NCBI RefSeq assembly: GCF_023337795.1
Contig: NZ_JALIRS010000004.1
Location: 1-64,000, forward strand
DNA from: Lysinibacillus sp. BPa_S21
GTDB lineage: Bacteria; Bacillota; Bacilli; Bacillales_A; Planococcaceae
Length of the DNA stretch: 64,000 nucleotides
Direction of reading: 5' to 3'
Position numbers and translations under genes: made by a program. The notes beneath the pieces are model-generated. The model was not told the origin of the DNA and did not search any database. It saw only the letters and a list, made by a program, of their open reading frames with translations. Each line of letters opens with the position of its first letter. The first letter of the stretch is position 1. Shown here piece after piece: positions 1 through 9,523 of the stretch.

Positions 1-111
1 CAAATGTTTTATCTGTGCGAAAGCGAAGCGACAGCAACAAATGTTTTATCTGTGCGAAAGCGAAGCGACAGCAACAAATGTTTTATCTGTGCGAAAGCGA
101 AGCGACAGCAA
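1..111 (+). repeat. Module M array: three tandem 37-bp units
   Basis: Three identical 37-bp units lie head to tail at 1-37, 38-74 and 75-111. Each contains the core CTGTGCGAAAGCGAAGCG followed by ACAGCAACAAA. There are no spacers, so this is not a CRISPR array. The first unit touches the window edge, so more copies may lie upstream. The array runs directly into the right end of an R1 repeat at 122-150, so the module appears to have expanded inside an R1 copy. The same core occurs twice inside the R1 copy at 39574-39839. Confidence 0.9.
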
Positions 112-121
112 CAACAACAAC

Positions 122-150
122 AAAGCGCCGAGCTGGAACGGAAATCAACC
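122..150 (+). repeat. R1 repeat, right end only
   Basis: The segment AAAGCGCC..GGAACGGAAATCAACC is the right terminus shared by R1 copies at 18417, 39574 and 53373. The rest of this copy is replaced by, or lies beyond, the module M array. Confidence 0.7.
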
Positions 151-162
151 CCGCTTAAGGTG

Positions 163-230
163 ATGAGCTAATTATCTTCAGTAATGAAGATAAAGCCTCC
201 GGACGCAATTCCGCCGAGGCGAAATTGATA
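163..230 (+). repeat. R2 leader repeat upstream of cdd
   Basis: A short R2 copy: a small hairpin (ATCTTCAGTAATGAAGAT), then AAAGCCTCCGGACGCAATT and an imperfect palindrome at 206-226 (CAATTCCGCC-GA-GGCGAAATTG). It ends 17 nt before the cdd start, so it would be transcribed as the cdd leader if the promoter lies upstream. Confidence 0.6.
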
Positions 231-235
231 TGTAG

Positions 236-1565
<1,330 letters not shown>

Positions 1566-1603
1566 TAGGATGTATTGTTAAGGTCCTATTTGTCGCTGTA
1601 ATG

Positions 1604-1638
1604 GAGCTGTCCAATAATTTATTGGAGAGCTCTATTTT
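1604..1638 (+). terminator. Terminator after era
   Basis: Hairpin GAGCT-g-TCCAATAA / TTATTGGA-g-AGCTC followed by TATTTT, 38 bp after the era stop. The T-run is short, so termination may be partial. Confidence 0.6.
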
Positions 1639-1659
1639 CACGTCTTTCAGCATGTATTT

Positions 1660-1759
1660 TGTAGCGAAAGCAAAGCGTCAGCTACAAGTTATTTTCTGTA
1701 GCGAAAGCAAAGCGTCAGCTACAAGTATTTTCTGTAGTGAAAGCAAAGCGTCAGCTACA
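1660..1759 (+). repeat. Module M variant, three tandem hairpin units
   Basis: Three 27-bp units at 1660-1686, 1697-1723 and 1733-1759, with a period of about 36-37 bp. Each begins TGTAGC (TGTAGT in the third) and ends GCTACA, so each can fold as a hairpin around GAAAGCAAAGCG. The spacing and the GAAAGC..AGCG core match the array at 1-111. The open frame 1601-1828 across this region is a by-product of the repeats. Confidence 0.85.
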
Positions 1760-1868
1760 TGTGTTTGGACACTCGCTGAATGTTGCTGCCACTACGTTAG
1801 CATTGCGGTTTCGACACTGCAGGCCTAATCACAAATCTGTTTCCGGACACAATGATCACGAGGCTCGA
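1760..1868 (+). repeat. R2 leader repeat upstream of recO (degenerate)
   Basis: After the module array come GTGTTTGGACACTCGCTGAATG, with its counterpart in the R2 copy at 30264-30458, and then TTCCGGACACAATGATCACGAGG, a decayed form of the CCGGACGCAATT palindrome end. It stops just before the recO ribosome binding site. An inverted module fragment lies at about 1781-1806. Confidence 0.5.
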
Positions 1869-1885
1869 AGAAAGGAGGAGGATCG

Positions 1886-2680
1886 ATGCTTTATAAATGG
1901 GAAGCGATTGTCTTAAAGGTGCGTGCCTACGGAGAATCCAATAAAATTGTAACATTACTAACTAGAGAAGCAGGAAAGGTTGCAACGATGGCTCGAGGGG
2001 CAAAAAAGCCTTCAAGTAGATTGGCATCTGTGACACAGCCATTTACATATGGCATGTTTATGGTACAACATCATACTGGTATGGGGACGTTGCAACAAGG
2101 GGAGCACCTCAATTCAATGCGCCATATTCGAGAAGATATAATGGCAACGGCGTATGCAAGTTATATAATGGAACTGGTTGAGCGTGTAGTAGAAGAGGGG
2201 AAACCTGAGCCGCTTGCATTTGATGTGCTCCTTCAAGCATTACAAGCAATAGAAGAAGGCTATGATCCGGAGGCTATTACATTGTTCGTAGAATGGAAAA
2301 TGCTACCCTATACAGGTGTACAGCCTATATTACATGCTTGTACAGCTTGCGGTGCAGTAGATGGTGAATTTGCCTTTTCTTTTGCACAGGGAGGTTTTTT
2401 GTGTCATCGTTGTTATCAACATGATCCTTATATCATTCGTTTAACACCGACTCAGCTTAAGCTTATCCGAATGTTCTATACGGTACCGATCGACCAGATT
2501 GGGAAATTAGAATTGAAAAAGGAAACTAAATATTTTATTAAAAAAATAATTACCACAATTTATGAGGAACAAACAGGAATTCGTTTTAAGACTAAAAAGT
2601 TTATTGAACAACTTGAGAGAACGCCTGAATTTCAATTAAGAACAAGTACTGAACAAGAAAAAACGCCAGAAGACCATTAA
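1886..2680 (+). CDS. recO: DNA repair protein RecO
   Basis: RecO recombination mediator, 264 aa, which promotes RecA loading and strand annealing in RecF-type repair. The N-terminal OB-fold region shows the usual ALVLKVRAYGESNKIVTLLT-type start (here IVLKVRAYGESNKI). A four-Cys zinc site is present: CTAC near residue 152 and CHRC near 176. ATG 1886 follows a strong AAGGAGGAGG. The last codons overlap a bidirectional terminator. B. subtilis has yqzL and glyQ-glyS next; here an SLH gene lies in opposite orientation. Confidence 0.95.
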   Translation: MLYKWEAIVLKVRAYGESNKIVTLLTREAGKVATMARGAKKPSSRLASVTQPFTYGMFMVQHHTGMGTLQQGEHLNSMRHIREDIMATAYASYIMELVERVVEEGKPEPLAFDVLLQALQAIEEGYDPEAITLFVEWKMLPYTGVQPILHACTACGAVDGEFAFSFAQGGFLCHRCYQHDPYIIRLTPTQLKLIRMFYTVPIDQIGKLELKKETKYFIKKIITTIYEEQTGIRFKTKKFIEQLERTPEFQLRTSTEQEKTPEDH

Positions 2681-2706
2681 CACTGATCTTCTGGCATTTT
2701 TCTTTT
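2665..2706. terminator. Bidirectional terminator, recO / SLH gene
   Basis: Stem GCCAGAAGA / TCTTCTGGC followed by ATTTTTCTTTTTT on the plus strand, with an A-run (GAAAAAA) before it that serves the minus-strand gene. The left arm overlaps the last recO codons. Confidence 0.85.
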
Positions 2707-4125
2707 TTAATATTCGTCTGAATCATCCATAAAATCGTAATAAACAGCCCATTTATTAGCGATTTTTTGATATTCAATATACATGTATGCAGTTTCGCCA
2801 TTTTTACCTGAAATATGTAAAATAGCGGGACCTTCTGCTAAAGGTGTTACATATACTTTTTTATCTTTGATAGAAGCTTTCACAGTTGCTGGCCCAGGGA
2901 AAATTTTTTCCAAGGCAACACTTGTTGGTTCGAACTTTAGATCTCCACTTGAGATCGTTAACTCATCTGTAATTTGATACAAATCAATACCACGAACGAA
3001 ATCATTCGTATCAACTACAGCAGCCATCGTTTGCTGTTGCTGACCATTAGTGAACGTTAGGATATATTGACCGTTTTTATGGATAGCAAGAGTAGCTGAA
3101 TTAGTGCTTGATTTAAAACTATATAATTCAGGAGATAAGGCTTGGCCATCTGCTGTTTGAATACTTACCCCAGTAGGAACAAATTTTAAATCGCTTTCCA
3201 TTAAGTTGAGCGGTAAGTTTTCCGCATAATCCTCTTCTTTCACTTTTTCAAGTGTTGCTTGTAGCTTGCCATTTACTTTCTTCACATGTACTAAGTAAAA
3301 GAAATCCATAAAGTCTTCAGTATCTTCTTTATAGCCGGTAATAACTAATTTTCCTACGCCTTCTTTTAGCGGTTTAATTGTAATGGAATCCGTCATATAT
3401 TCTTCTTCATCTTCAACCCATGTAAAGATATCGTCTGCTGGCTTGATGCCGCCATAAGAAGCAAAGATATAGTCTTGCTTAAATTGACTGGCAAAAACGG
3501 TAGCGTTTCCTAGAGCATTTTCAGCACGAACAACGAAAGTTGCTAACTGGGAGCGTTTAACATTACTTTGTGTGCCAAAGGTAGTTGGGGTCGTACCTTT
3601 TGTGATGCTGTTGGCAAATAGTGTTTTTATGTATGGTTCATATTCACTGCCTTCATTGACATCATCGAATGGAATGAAAATGCCGTTTGTGATTGGTAAT
3701 TTGAAGCCTTTAACAATCATTTTTGACATTTGCCCACGTGTAATATTTTTAGTTGGGTGGAAATAGCCATTAGAGCCACTAATAATGCCTGCATTTGCTA
3801 AAGCAGCAATCGCACCATAATTTGCATCGCCAGGTTTGATATCCTTAAAATTAGGATTTTTTACATGAACCGTATCCAGCTTTAAAATACCAGCTAAAAT
3901 TTTCGCAGCTTGTGTACGAGTAATTGGGTTCGCAGGTTTAAATGTGCCATCCGGGTAGCCTGATATAATACCTCGTTGGGCTAAGTTAATAACAGCTTTG
4001 CCTTCCTCAGTTGACGAATTAATGTCGGGGAATACCGATGCAGCGTTTGCTGGGGGTGCGATAACAATAGCGCTTGTTGCTAGTGCTGATGCCATTGCAA
4101 TTTGATAAAAACGATTGGTCTTCAA
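2707..4125 (-). CDS. S-layer homology (SLH) domain surface protein
   Basis: Secreted cell-wall protein of 472 aa. A Sec signal peptide ending near PANAAS (residues 1-30) is followed by three SLH domains at about 31-85, 90-145 and 150-205, each with a GxITxG/GYPDGTF-like core (GIISGYPDGTFKPANPITR in the first). SLH triplets bind pyruvylated secondary wall polymer. The remaining C-terminal region of about 265 aa is not recognised; it has repeated KF.PTSV-like segments (LKFVPTGVS, LKFEPTSVA), which suggests two related beta-sandwich units. The start is TTG at 4125, with GGAGG 7 nt upstream. No operon partner; it is convergent with recO. Confidence 0.9.
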   Translation of the reverse strand: MKTNRFYQIAMASALATSAIVIAPPANAASVFPDINSSTEEGKAVINLAQRGIISGYPDGTFKPANPITRTQAAKILAGILKLDTVHVKNPNFKDIKPGDANYGAIAALANAGIISGSNGYFHPTKNITRGQMSKMIVKGFKLPITNGIFIPFDDVNEGSEYEPYIKTLFANSITKGTTPTTFGTQSNVKRSQLATFVVRAENALGNATVFASQFKQDYIFASYGGIKPADDIFTWVEDEEEYMTDSITIKPLKEGVGKLVITGYKEDTEDFMDFFYLVHVKKVNGKLQATLEKVKEEDYAENLPLNLMESDLKFVPTGVSIQTADGQALSPELYSFKSSTNSATLAIHKNGQYILTFTNGQQQQTMAAVVDTNDFVRGIDLYQITDELTISSGDLKFEPTSVALEKIFPGPATVKASIKDKKVYVTPLAEGPAILHISGKNGETAYMYIEYQKIANKWAVYYDFMDDSDEY

Positions 4126-5030
4126 ATGATTTCCTCCAAAGTGAATAAAGTAATTTTATAGTTAGGACCTTACGATTACAATTGGCGTGAATGTAATAGG
4201 TTGGAACTTCTATAAATTGTTAAATTATTGTTATTTAACATTTAAGATTTACTATAATACTTTATTTATATCAAAATGATGAAGATGAGAATAGAGGAAA
4301 TTTTAAGCTGTGAAAAATTAACAAGTTTAAAAGCCGTGTTCATCACCGTGGCATAGAGATTAAATCCATTCTGATTGAACATTTTCAGTGGCGTCCGATG
4401 AGCTGATTGGGAGCAGGGGGATTCTCAGATGATGGCATCTTCCGAAAGTCGAATAAAATACATAAAAATGATTAATTGCCAATACTCCCCACAAAATAGA
4501 GTAGTTATTTTGTCTAATAGCATTAGGACAAATTATTTACATATTGATCATTTGAAGGAATATTACGTTTGAGATAAAAATTTATAAAAATACATTTTTA
4601 TGTTGTGTTTATCAGTTCTTTATAACTTGTTAGTTTCGAATTGTAATTATTTTCAACAGATATTATTAGATAAAAAATACTAATTTAAGATTAGTTTGTA
4701 ATATAAACATAGTAGTAATGGTTCATTCAAATTCCATAAACTAGTTGAAAAGGCATTTTGATCTATGATATTGTTAATGCAGATATGTAAACTTTATTAC
4801 TTATACTTGCGTTTGAAATTAGGATGACTGATTTATATAAACATGCATAAAACACGTCTCTATCAGCAAAAAACGTTTTAAATTCTTTCAGCAATGAAAG
4901 CAAAACATCAGCTATAAGGTGCAAGTGTTTTACAGCACGAAAGAGAAACGCCAGGTTACCGACATCGTCTCTGCCTTTATGCAGGCTTAAGCATAAAGCT
5001 GATTCCGGACGTAATTATGCTGCGGCATAA
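4126..5030. other. Long AT-rich intergenic region with repeat remnants
   Basis: About 900 bp between divergent genes. 4388-4430 holds a reverse-oriented, decayed R1 fragment (GGCGTCCGATGAGC is the complement of the R1 core GCTCATCGGACGCC). 4878-5034 is an R2 copy. The rest is AT-rich and should include the promoters of the SLH and HD-GYP genes. No supported gene. Confidence 0.6.
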
Positions 5031-5034
5031 TTGA
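4878..5034 (+). repeat. R2 leader repeat upstream of HD-GYP gene
   Basis: Begins with CTTTCAG, contains two decayed module M segments (about 4880-4955, with GCACGAAAGAGAAACGCC), then GCTGATTCCGGACGTAATTATGC and the palindrome AATTATGC / GCATAATT (5013-5020, 5025-5032). It overlaps the first possible TTG start of the following open frame. Confidence 0.65.
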
Positions 5035-5105
5035 TGAATAACGCAGTCTTAAGGAAGAAGGAGGGAGTCACATCATGCTTGAATATTGCGTATGTGGCAG
5101 AAAAT

Positions 5106-6815
5106 ATGCTAAGAAAAGTGACGTTAAGTATTGATGAAGTTGAAGCAAATGATATTTTAGCTGAAGATATTTTTTCTGAGTATCGTTTACTAGTTAAAAA
5201 GGATCTAGTTTTAACAGAACGAATTATTGCTTTCCTTAAACTTAGAAAAGCAGAAGAATTATCTGTATATGTACCAACTGATTCAGTCCGAATTGTTCAT
5301 GATGTAAGTGTTCGGCATTACGAGGATGTATTTGCACCACTAATGGGCGAGAAGGATGAGGTAGATGCGTATCAAGAAACAGTAAGTAGCCTTTTTAAGA
5401 CTACATTAGAGAATGTTTTGCATGAATTGCGCTATGGTCAAATTTTAAAAAGCAACCAAGATACTGCTTATCTACGAGGTATTTTTGAAAAAATTTTAGA
5501 AAAAAAACATCGCTATGAATTACTCATGCGTTTAAAAGAGTGGGATGAGTATTCGTTTGTCCATTCATTTGACGTTTTCGTTTTAGGCACGATCTTTGCG
5601 CGTTACTTAGGCTTAACAGATATTGAAACGCTGGCAAGGGGCTATTTGTTCCACGACATTGGGAAGGTATTTATTCCCCAAGAAATTTTAAATTTAAAAC
5701 GAAAATTATCTGAAGATGAGTTTGAAATGGTTAAAACACATACGACTAAAGGTTATGAGTTGCTCATAGAAAAAGGAGAAGAGGATATTGCTTATTTAGC
5801 CCGTGATCATCATGAACGATTTGCGGGTCAAGGTTATCCGAGTCAGCTTTGCAAGGATGATATATGTGAGGGAGTTCAATTATTACAAATTGTTGATGTT
5901 TATTCAGCTATGACATCAAAGCGTGTATATCATTCGGGCTATGCTGCGACAGATGCATTGGCTGTTTTATATCGTGATCGACATTTATATAACGAGCAAT
6001 TTATGCATAAATTTGTAGAGTGCCTAGGGATTTATCCTGTCAACTCGGTCGTTCAATTATCTGATAATCGAAGTGCGCAAGTCGAGCTTGTCTATGATTT
6101 ATTCCCAACGATACCTAAAGTTAAACTATTGGATGAACAAATATCTATGATTTTACCTTTAAACTATAAGGTGAAAATTGCGAAGATGATTGATTATCGT
6201 GCTAATAGCTTTGAGGAAATTTTCAACTTATTTATTGAGCAATTAATTCGTTGTGACGAAAATAGCATAAGAGTCTACTTTAATAAATTAATAGACCATT
6301 TACATCCTAAGGAAATTATTTTAAAAATATTTTTACCTGCCTTTCGAATTCTACGTTTATTAACAAAAGAAATTCAAATAGATATGACAAAGTATAGGCA
6401 TTCTATTGATATTCTAAAAAAATTATTAGAAGAGCAATTAGATGTATTGTATAAGGATTATCAGCATGAAAAAACAATTATATTAGTGGTTGAAACTTCA
6501 CTTCGTGAAAATTTTTTCATAAAACTTGTACAAAGTATTTTGTATATTGATAAAATTGTACCGCTTTTTATTAATCCTGATGATGATCTACGCATTACAC
6601 AATTAATGGAGCATTGTAACGTAAATGTAGCTTACATTATTGAGGAAGAATTAACAGTTGATATGAAAGTTTGTCCACTGGGGGAAGGTACGTTGCTTTA
6701 TTATTCTCTAACAGATATTGAGGAATTGCTTAATAGCTTAGTAGGTATGAATATGAAAAGGTTTTCATTTGAGGAGAAGATGCAAGAGCGCTTGTTTGCA
6801 TCGTTAAAGACATAA
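5106..6815 (+). CDS. HD-GYP domain protein, likely c-di-GMP phosphodiesterase
   Basis: Open frame from 5031 (594 codons). The conserved N-terminus, RKVTLSIDEVEANDILAEDI, fits a start at ATG 5106 (569 aa), but the Shine-Dalgarno there is weak. HD-GYP motifs are complete: HSFDV, HDIGK, HTTKGYELL, HHERF and GYP, with DVYSAMTSKRVY after. This fits an active metal-dependent phosphodiesterase; the usual DG before GYP is replaced by AGQ. The C-terminal 230 aa is not recognised. Good AGGAGG at about 5059-5064 points to an out-of-frame 19-codon reading frame, so the true start is uncertain. Single gene behind an R2 leader; a terminator-like repeat follows. Confidence 0.85.
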   Translation: MLRKVTLSIDEVEANDILAEDIFSEYRLLVKKDLVLTERIIAFLKLRKAEELSVYVPTDSVRIVHDVSVRHYEDVFAPLMGEKDEVDAYQETVSSLFKTTLENVLHELRYGQILKSNQDTAYLRGIFEKILEKKHRYELLMRLKEWDEYSFVHSFDVFVLGTIFARYLGLTDIETLARGYLFHDIGKVFIPQEILNLKRKLSEDEFEMVKTHTTKGYELLIEKGEEDIAYLARDHHERFAGQGYPSQLCKDDICEGVQLLQIVDVYSAMTSKRVYHSGYAATDALAVLYRDRHLYNEQFMHKFVECLGIYPVNSVVQLSDNRSAQVELVYDLFPTIPKVKLLDEQISMILPLNYKVKIAKMIDYRANSFEEIFNLFIEQLIRCDENSIRVYFNKLIDHLHPKEIILKIFLPAFRILRLLTKEIQIDMTKYRHSIDILKKLLEEQLDVLYKDYQHEKTIILVVETSLRENFFIKLVQSILYIDKIVPLFINPDDDLRITQLMEHCNVNVAYIIEEELTVDMKVCPLGEGTLLYYSLTDIEELLNSLVGMNMKRFSFEEKMQERLFASLKT

Positions 6816-6818
6816 TAA

Positions 6819-6849
6819 GAGGAAGTCGCTTAAAATGCGACTCCCTTTA
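6819..6849 (+). repeat. 31-bp direct repeat (terminator copy 1) left of IS remnant
   Basis: GAGGAAGTCGCTTAAAATGC.. through CTCCCTTTA; the stem AGTCGC / GCGACT makes it the terminator of the HD-GYP gene. It matches 7640-7670 at 28 of 31 positions. The two copies exactly bracket the IS remnant, as expected for a long target duplication. Confidence 0.75.
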
Positions 6850-6959
6850 GACTGTTGACAAAAGGAATCGGGAAGTTCACACTCGATTTCTTTTGTCCTT
6901 TTTACTTCTTTTATTATGTTGAAAGAAGAATTTACTTCCTGATAAAACATACTTTTCGA

Positions 6960-7364
6960 GCATAGATGCACTCTTAAGTTGCATGCTATGTCAAATTCAG
7001 GACAGAAAAAAGTAGTATCGCCTGCATGGACAATTTTTTAAGACCTCTTAAGGTTGTCCATCGCATCCGCAAAGACACGCTCAATTGTTTCTTTGCGCTT
7101 TGCATAGATTTTTTTGATACTAATGGAATGTCGTAAATGTTCAGCTTGCTCCACAAACGATTCCAAAATATGACGTTGAATGAGTTTTTGATGATTCTTA
7201 CTCTCTGTACATTGTGATAGACTTGTACACTTCGCGAAAATAATACACCATATTCGTTTCAATTTCTTTAATAGTTTGGCGCATGGAGCGAATGCCAAAG
7301 ACATCTTAAAGAGAACGACAGGATCAATACTTGGACGTTCATTGATTTGATTCTTCGTCATCAT
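6960..7364 (-). pseudogene. IS1182-family transposase remnant
   Basis: The 5' end reads MMTKNQINERPSIDPVVLFK and MSL, a typical IS1182 start. A frameshift follows, and the family sequence continues in another frame as FGIRSMRQTIKEIETNMVYY. A large internal deletion follows, then LIQRHILESFVEQAEHLRH and KRKETIERVFADA, then a further shift into MRWTTLRGLKKLSMQAIL. Several frames, at least one large deletion and loss of most of the DDE catalytic core make it non-functional. Confidence 0.85.
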
Positions 7365-7424
7365 TGTATCATCTTAAAAGTTTACTTTTCATTAACCTAT
7401 GTAGATGGAGTACTTTATGTAGAA

Positions 7425-7552
7425 GTTGATTGGAACGAAGGGCGGCGACTCCTGCGGGAAAAGCGGGAAAGTCGAGATCCTGGACTGAGCAAAGCGAGGG
7501 AAGCAGCTCGACCCCCGCCCGCGGAAAGCGTCCGCCCGTAGTGGAAATCAAC
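7425..7552 (+). repeat. R1 repeat inside the IS remnant
   Basis: 128 bp, GC-rich against an AT-rich background, from GTTGATTGGA to GGAAATCAAC. Internal complementary blocks include GGCGGCGACTCCTGCGGG and CCCGCCCGCGGAAAGCGTCC, so it folds on itself. Comparison with the element at 44416 shows it interrupts the sequence between GAAGTT(g/t)ATTGGAA and the TTGTAAAA arm. Confidence 0.8.
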
Positions 7553-7639
7553 GGCTTTACTTTATTTTATTTTATTTTATTGTAAAAAGAAAAAGACTGT
7601 AGGCAAACTCTCAAATTTTTTGAGTTTGTCTACAGTCTG

Positions 7640-7670
7640 GAGGAAGGCGCTTAAAATGCTACTCCCTTTT
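7640..7670 (+). repeat. 31-bp direct repeat (terminator copy 2) right of IS remnant
   Basis: GAGGAAGGCGCTTAAAATGC.. through CTCCCTTTT, 28 of 31 identical to 6819-6849. The stem is damaged by two of the three differences. It lies 8 bp from the glyQS stop codon. Confidence 0.75.
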
Positions 7671-7678
7671 TAATAATT

Positions 7679-9064
7679 TTAGAATTGAAGATGTTTTTCA
7701 ATGTATGCTTTAACATCTGTGATTGGCATACGAACTTGAGTCATTGAATCGCGGTGACGTACTGTAACTTGACCATCTTCTTTTGAGTCAAAATCGTATG
7801 TGATACAGAATGGTGTACCAATTTCATCTTGACGACGGTAACGTTTACCGATTGATTGTGACTCGTCAAAGTCAACTGGGAATGATTTGCGAAGATCTGC
7901 CCAAACATCAGTAGCTTCATCCGAAAGCTTTTTAGAAAGCGGTAGTACTGCAGCTTTAAATGGAGCTAAAGCCGGGTGGAAGCGTAAAACTGTACGCTTA
8001 TCATCGCCTTCAAGTTCTTCCTCATCATAAGCATCGCAAAGGAATGCTAATGTTACACGGTCTGCACCTAAAGAAGGTTCGATACAATAAGGAACATAAC
8101 GTTCGTTTGATACTGGGTCAATGTAAGTGAAATCTTCACCAGAATGCTCCATATGCTGTTTTAAATCGAAATCTGTGCGATCCGCTACGCCCCATAACTC
8201 GCCCCAACCGAATGGGAATTTAAATTCGATATCCGTTGTAGCATTAGAGTAGTGAGACAATTCGTCTGCTTCATGATCGCGAAGGCGCATAGACTCTTCT
8301 TTCATGCCTAAATTTAATAACCAATTTTTACAAAACTCTTTCCAGTATGCGTGCCATTCAAGGTCCTCGCCTGGCTTACAGAAAAATTCAAGTTCCATTT
8401 GTTCAAATTCACGTGTACGGAATGTGAAGTTACCTGGAGTAATTTCGTTACGGAATGATTTACCGATTTGTGCAATACCGAATGGTGTGCGTTTACGCAT
8501 AGAACGTTGTACGTTTTTAAAGTTCACGAAAATACCTTGTGCTGTTTCTGGACGTAAATAAATTTCATTTGTAGAAGATTCTGTTACACCTTGGAATGTT
8601 TTAAACATTAAATTAAATTGACGAATATCTGTAAAATCAGCTTTACCACAATCCGGGCATACTACGTCATACTTAACCATTGTTTCTTTCATTTGATCAA
8701 ATGTCATACCATCGACAATGATTTCATCGCCTTTTGCAAGCGCAGCATCCTCGATGATTTTGTCAGCACGATGGCGCGCTTTACATGCCTTACAATCGAT
8801 CATCGGGTCATTAAAGTTGCCAACGTGACCAGAAGCCACCCAAGCTTTTGGGTTCATTAAAATAGCAGCATCTATGCCAACGTTGTGCTCAGATTCTTGG
8901 ACAAATTTTTGCCACCATGCTTTTTTAACATTATTTTTTAATTCAACACCTAGTGGACCGTAATCCCAAGTGTTCGCTAAGCCCCCGTAGATTTCAGAAC
9001 CAGGGAAGACAAAGCCGCGATGCTTCGCTAATGATACGATTGTTTCCATTGATTTGTTAGCCAT
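7679..9064 (-). CDS. glyQS: Glycyl-tRNA synthetase, single-chain alpha2 type
   Basis: Class II glycyl-tRNA synthetase of 461 aa that charges tRNA-Gly; family members are about 460 aa. Motif 2 is [17 protein letters not shown]; also visible are [14 protein letters not shown] and the C-terminal anticodon-binding domain (from about residue 360, [14 protein letters not shown]). A zinc-ribbon-like pair CKACKAR / CPDCGK lies near residues 90-145. ATG 9064 is chosen because GGAGG lies 7 nt upstream and family proteins start at [10 protein letters not shown]; the frame extends 9 codons further. A T-box leader lies upstream. The B. subtilis locus carries the unrelated two-subunit glyQ-glyS enzyme in the opposite orientation. 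Confidence 0.95.
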   Translation of the reverse strand: MANKSMETIVSLAKHRGFVFPGSEIYGGLANTWDYGPLGVELKNNVKKAWWQKFVQESEHNVGIDAAILMNPKAWVASGHVGNFNDPMIDCKACKARHRADKIIEDAALAKGDEIIVDGMTFDQMKETMVKYDVVCPDCGKADFTDIRQFNLMFKTFQGVTESSTNEIYLRPETAQGIFVNFKNVQRSMRKRTPFGIAQIGKSFRNEITPGNFTFRTREFEQMELEFFCKPGEDLEWHAYWKEFCKNWLLNLGMKEESMRLRDHEADELSHYSNATTDIEFKFPFGWGELWGVADRTDFDLKQHMEHSGEDFTYIDPVSNERYVPYCIEPSLGADRVTLAFLCDAYDEEELEGDDKRTVLRFHPALAPFKAAVLPLSKKLSDEATDVWADLRKSFPVDFDESQSIGKRYRRQDEIGTPFCITYDFDSKEDGQVTVRHRDSMTQVRMPITDVKAYIEKHLQF

Positions 9065-9177
9065 AAAAATAGCCTCCTTCATAGTTTTCACAGAGTGAAC
9101 ATTGATTTTGTTTAGCGAATTTATACGATTGATAAAATTCGCTAGAGATATTTTTTAATTTAGATAGGACTAAATTA

Positions 9178-9428
9178 AAAATAGCACCCGTCTCCGGGCA
9201 CATTAAATGCCCAGGGACGAGTGCTAAAACCCGCGGTTCCACCCTGATTGTTTTAAACGTAGTGTTTAAAACCTCTTTTCAAAAAGTTAGCTCAAGGAGT
9301 GCCTTTTCTCTGTTACTATGTAGACTTTCACCATCTTCTACTCGCTTTAAAAATGAACAGATACTTTTTTCCCGTCATCGCCTGTATAACGCAAATCGCT
9401 CGAAAATACATTTAGAGGAAGCGTCTGT
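9178..9428 (-). promoter_or_regulatory. T-box riboswitch (glycine) controlling glyQS
   Basis: On the minus strand the leader contains the T-box sequence AGGGTGGAACCGCGGG (plus 9230-9245), whose TGGAACC pairs with uncharged tRNA acceptor bases. It is followed by a strong terminator stem GCACTCGTCC..GACGGGTGC and a T-rich run (9176-9227). Stem I contains GAGAAAAGGCAC; GGC at plus 9301-9303 is the likely specifier codon for glycine, matching the downstream enzyme. Confidence 0.92.
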
Positions 9429-9434
9429 GTCAAT

Positions 9435-9463
9435 ATTGTAGCATGTAGTTCTTTTCTTCGCAA
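9435..9463 (-). promoter_or_regulatory. Promoter of the glyQS T-box leader
   Basis: Minus-strand -35 TTGCGA (9458-9463) and -10 TACAAT (9435-9440) with a 17-bp spacer, placing the transcript start just upstream of T-box stem I. A TATAAT at 9481-9486 on the plus strand could serve divergent ccpN. Confidence 0.6.
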
Positions 9464-9523
9464 TAATTATTAAAATAGTATATAATAATTGAGCATAAGT
9501 ATAACACTATTAGATTTGAGGCG

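Larger units (their letters stand above)
6850..7639 (-). mobile_element. Decayed IS1182-type insertion sequence
   Basis: Terminal inverted repeats ACTGTTGACAAA (6851) and TTTGTCTACAGT (ending about 7638) enclose a transposase remnant on the minus strand. Each end carries a long hairpin: GACAAAAGGAATC.. near 6857-6897 and GACTGTAGGCAAACTC.. at 7596-7638. The interior is reduced from the usual 1.5-1.9 kb of IS1182 family members to under 700 bp, and an R1 repeat (7425-7552) lies inside the upstream arm. A shorter relative without transposase is at 44416-44604. Confidence 0.8.

Noticed and set aside
1-111. CRISPR-like array
   Set aside because: Units are contiguous 37-bp tandem copies without unique spacers, and no cas genes are present.
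1601-1828. 75-aa open frame over the repeat array
   Set aside because: Its sequence consists of translated repeat units; no ribosome binding site and no family.
7347-7541. 64-aa open frame over R1 (and 7369-7551 on the other strand)
   Set aside because: Lies within the R1 palindrome and IS arm; GC-rich repeats give open frames on both strands.
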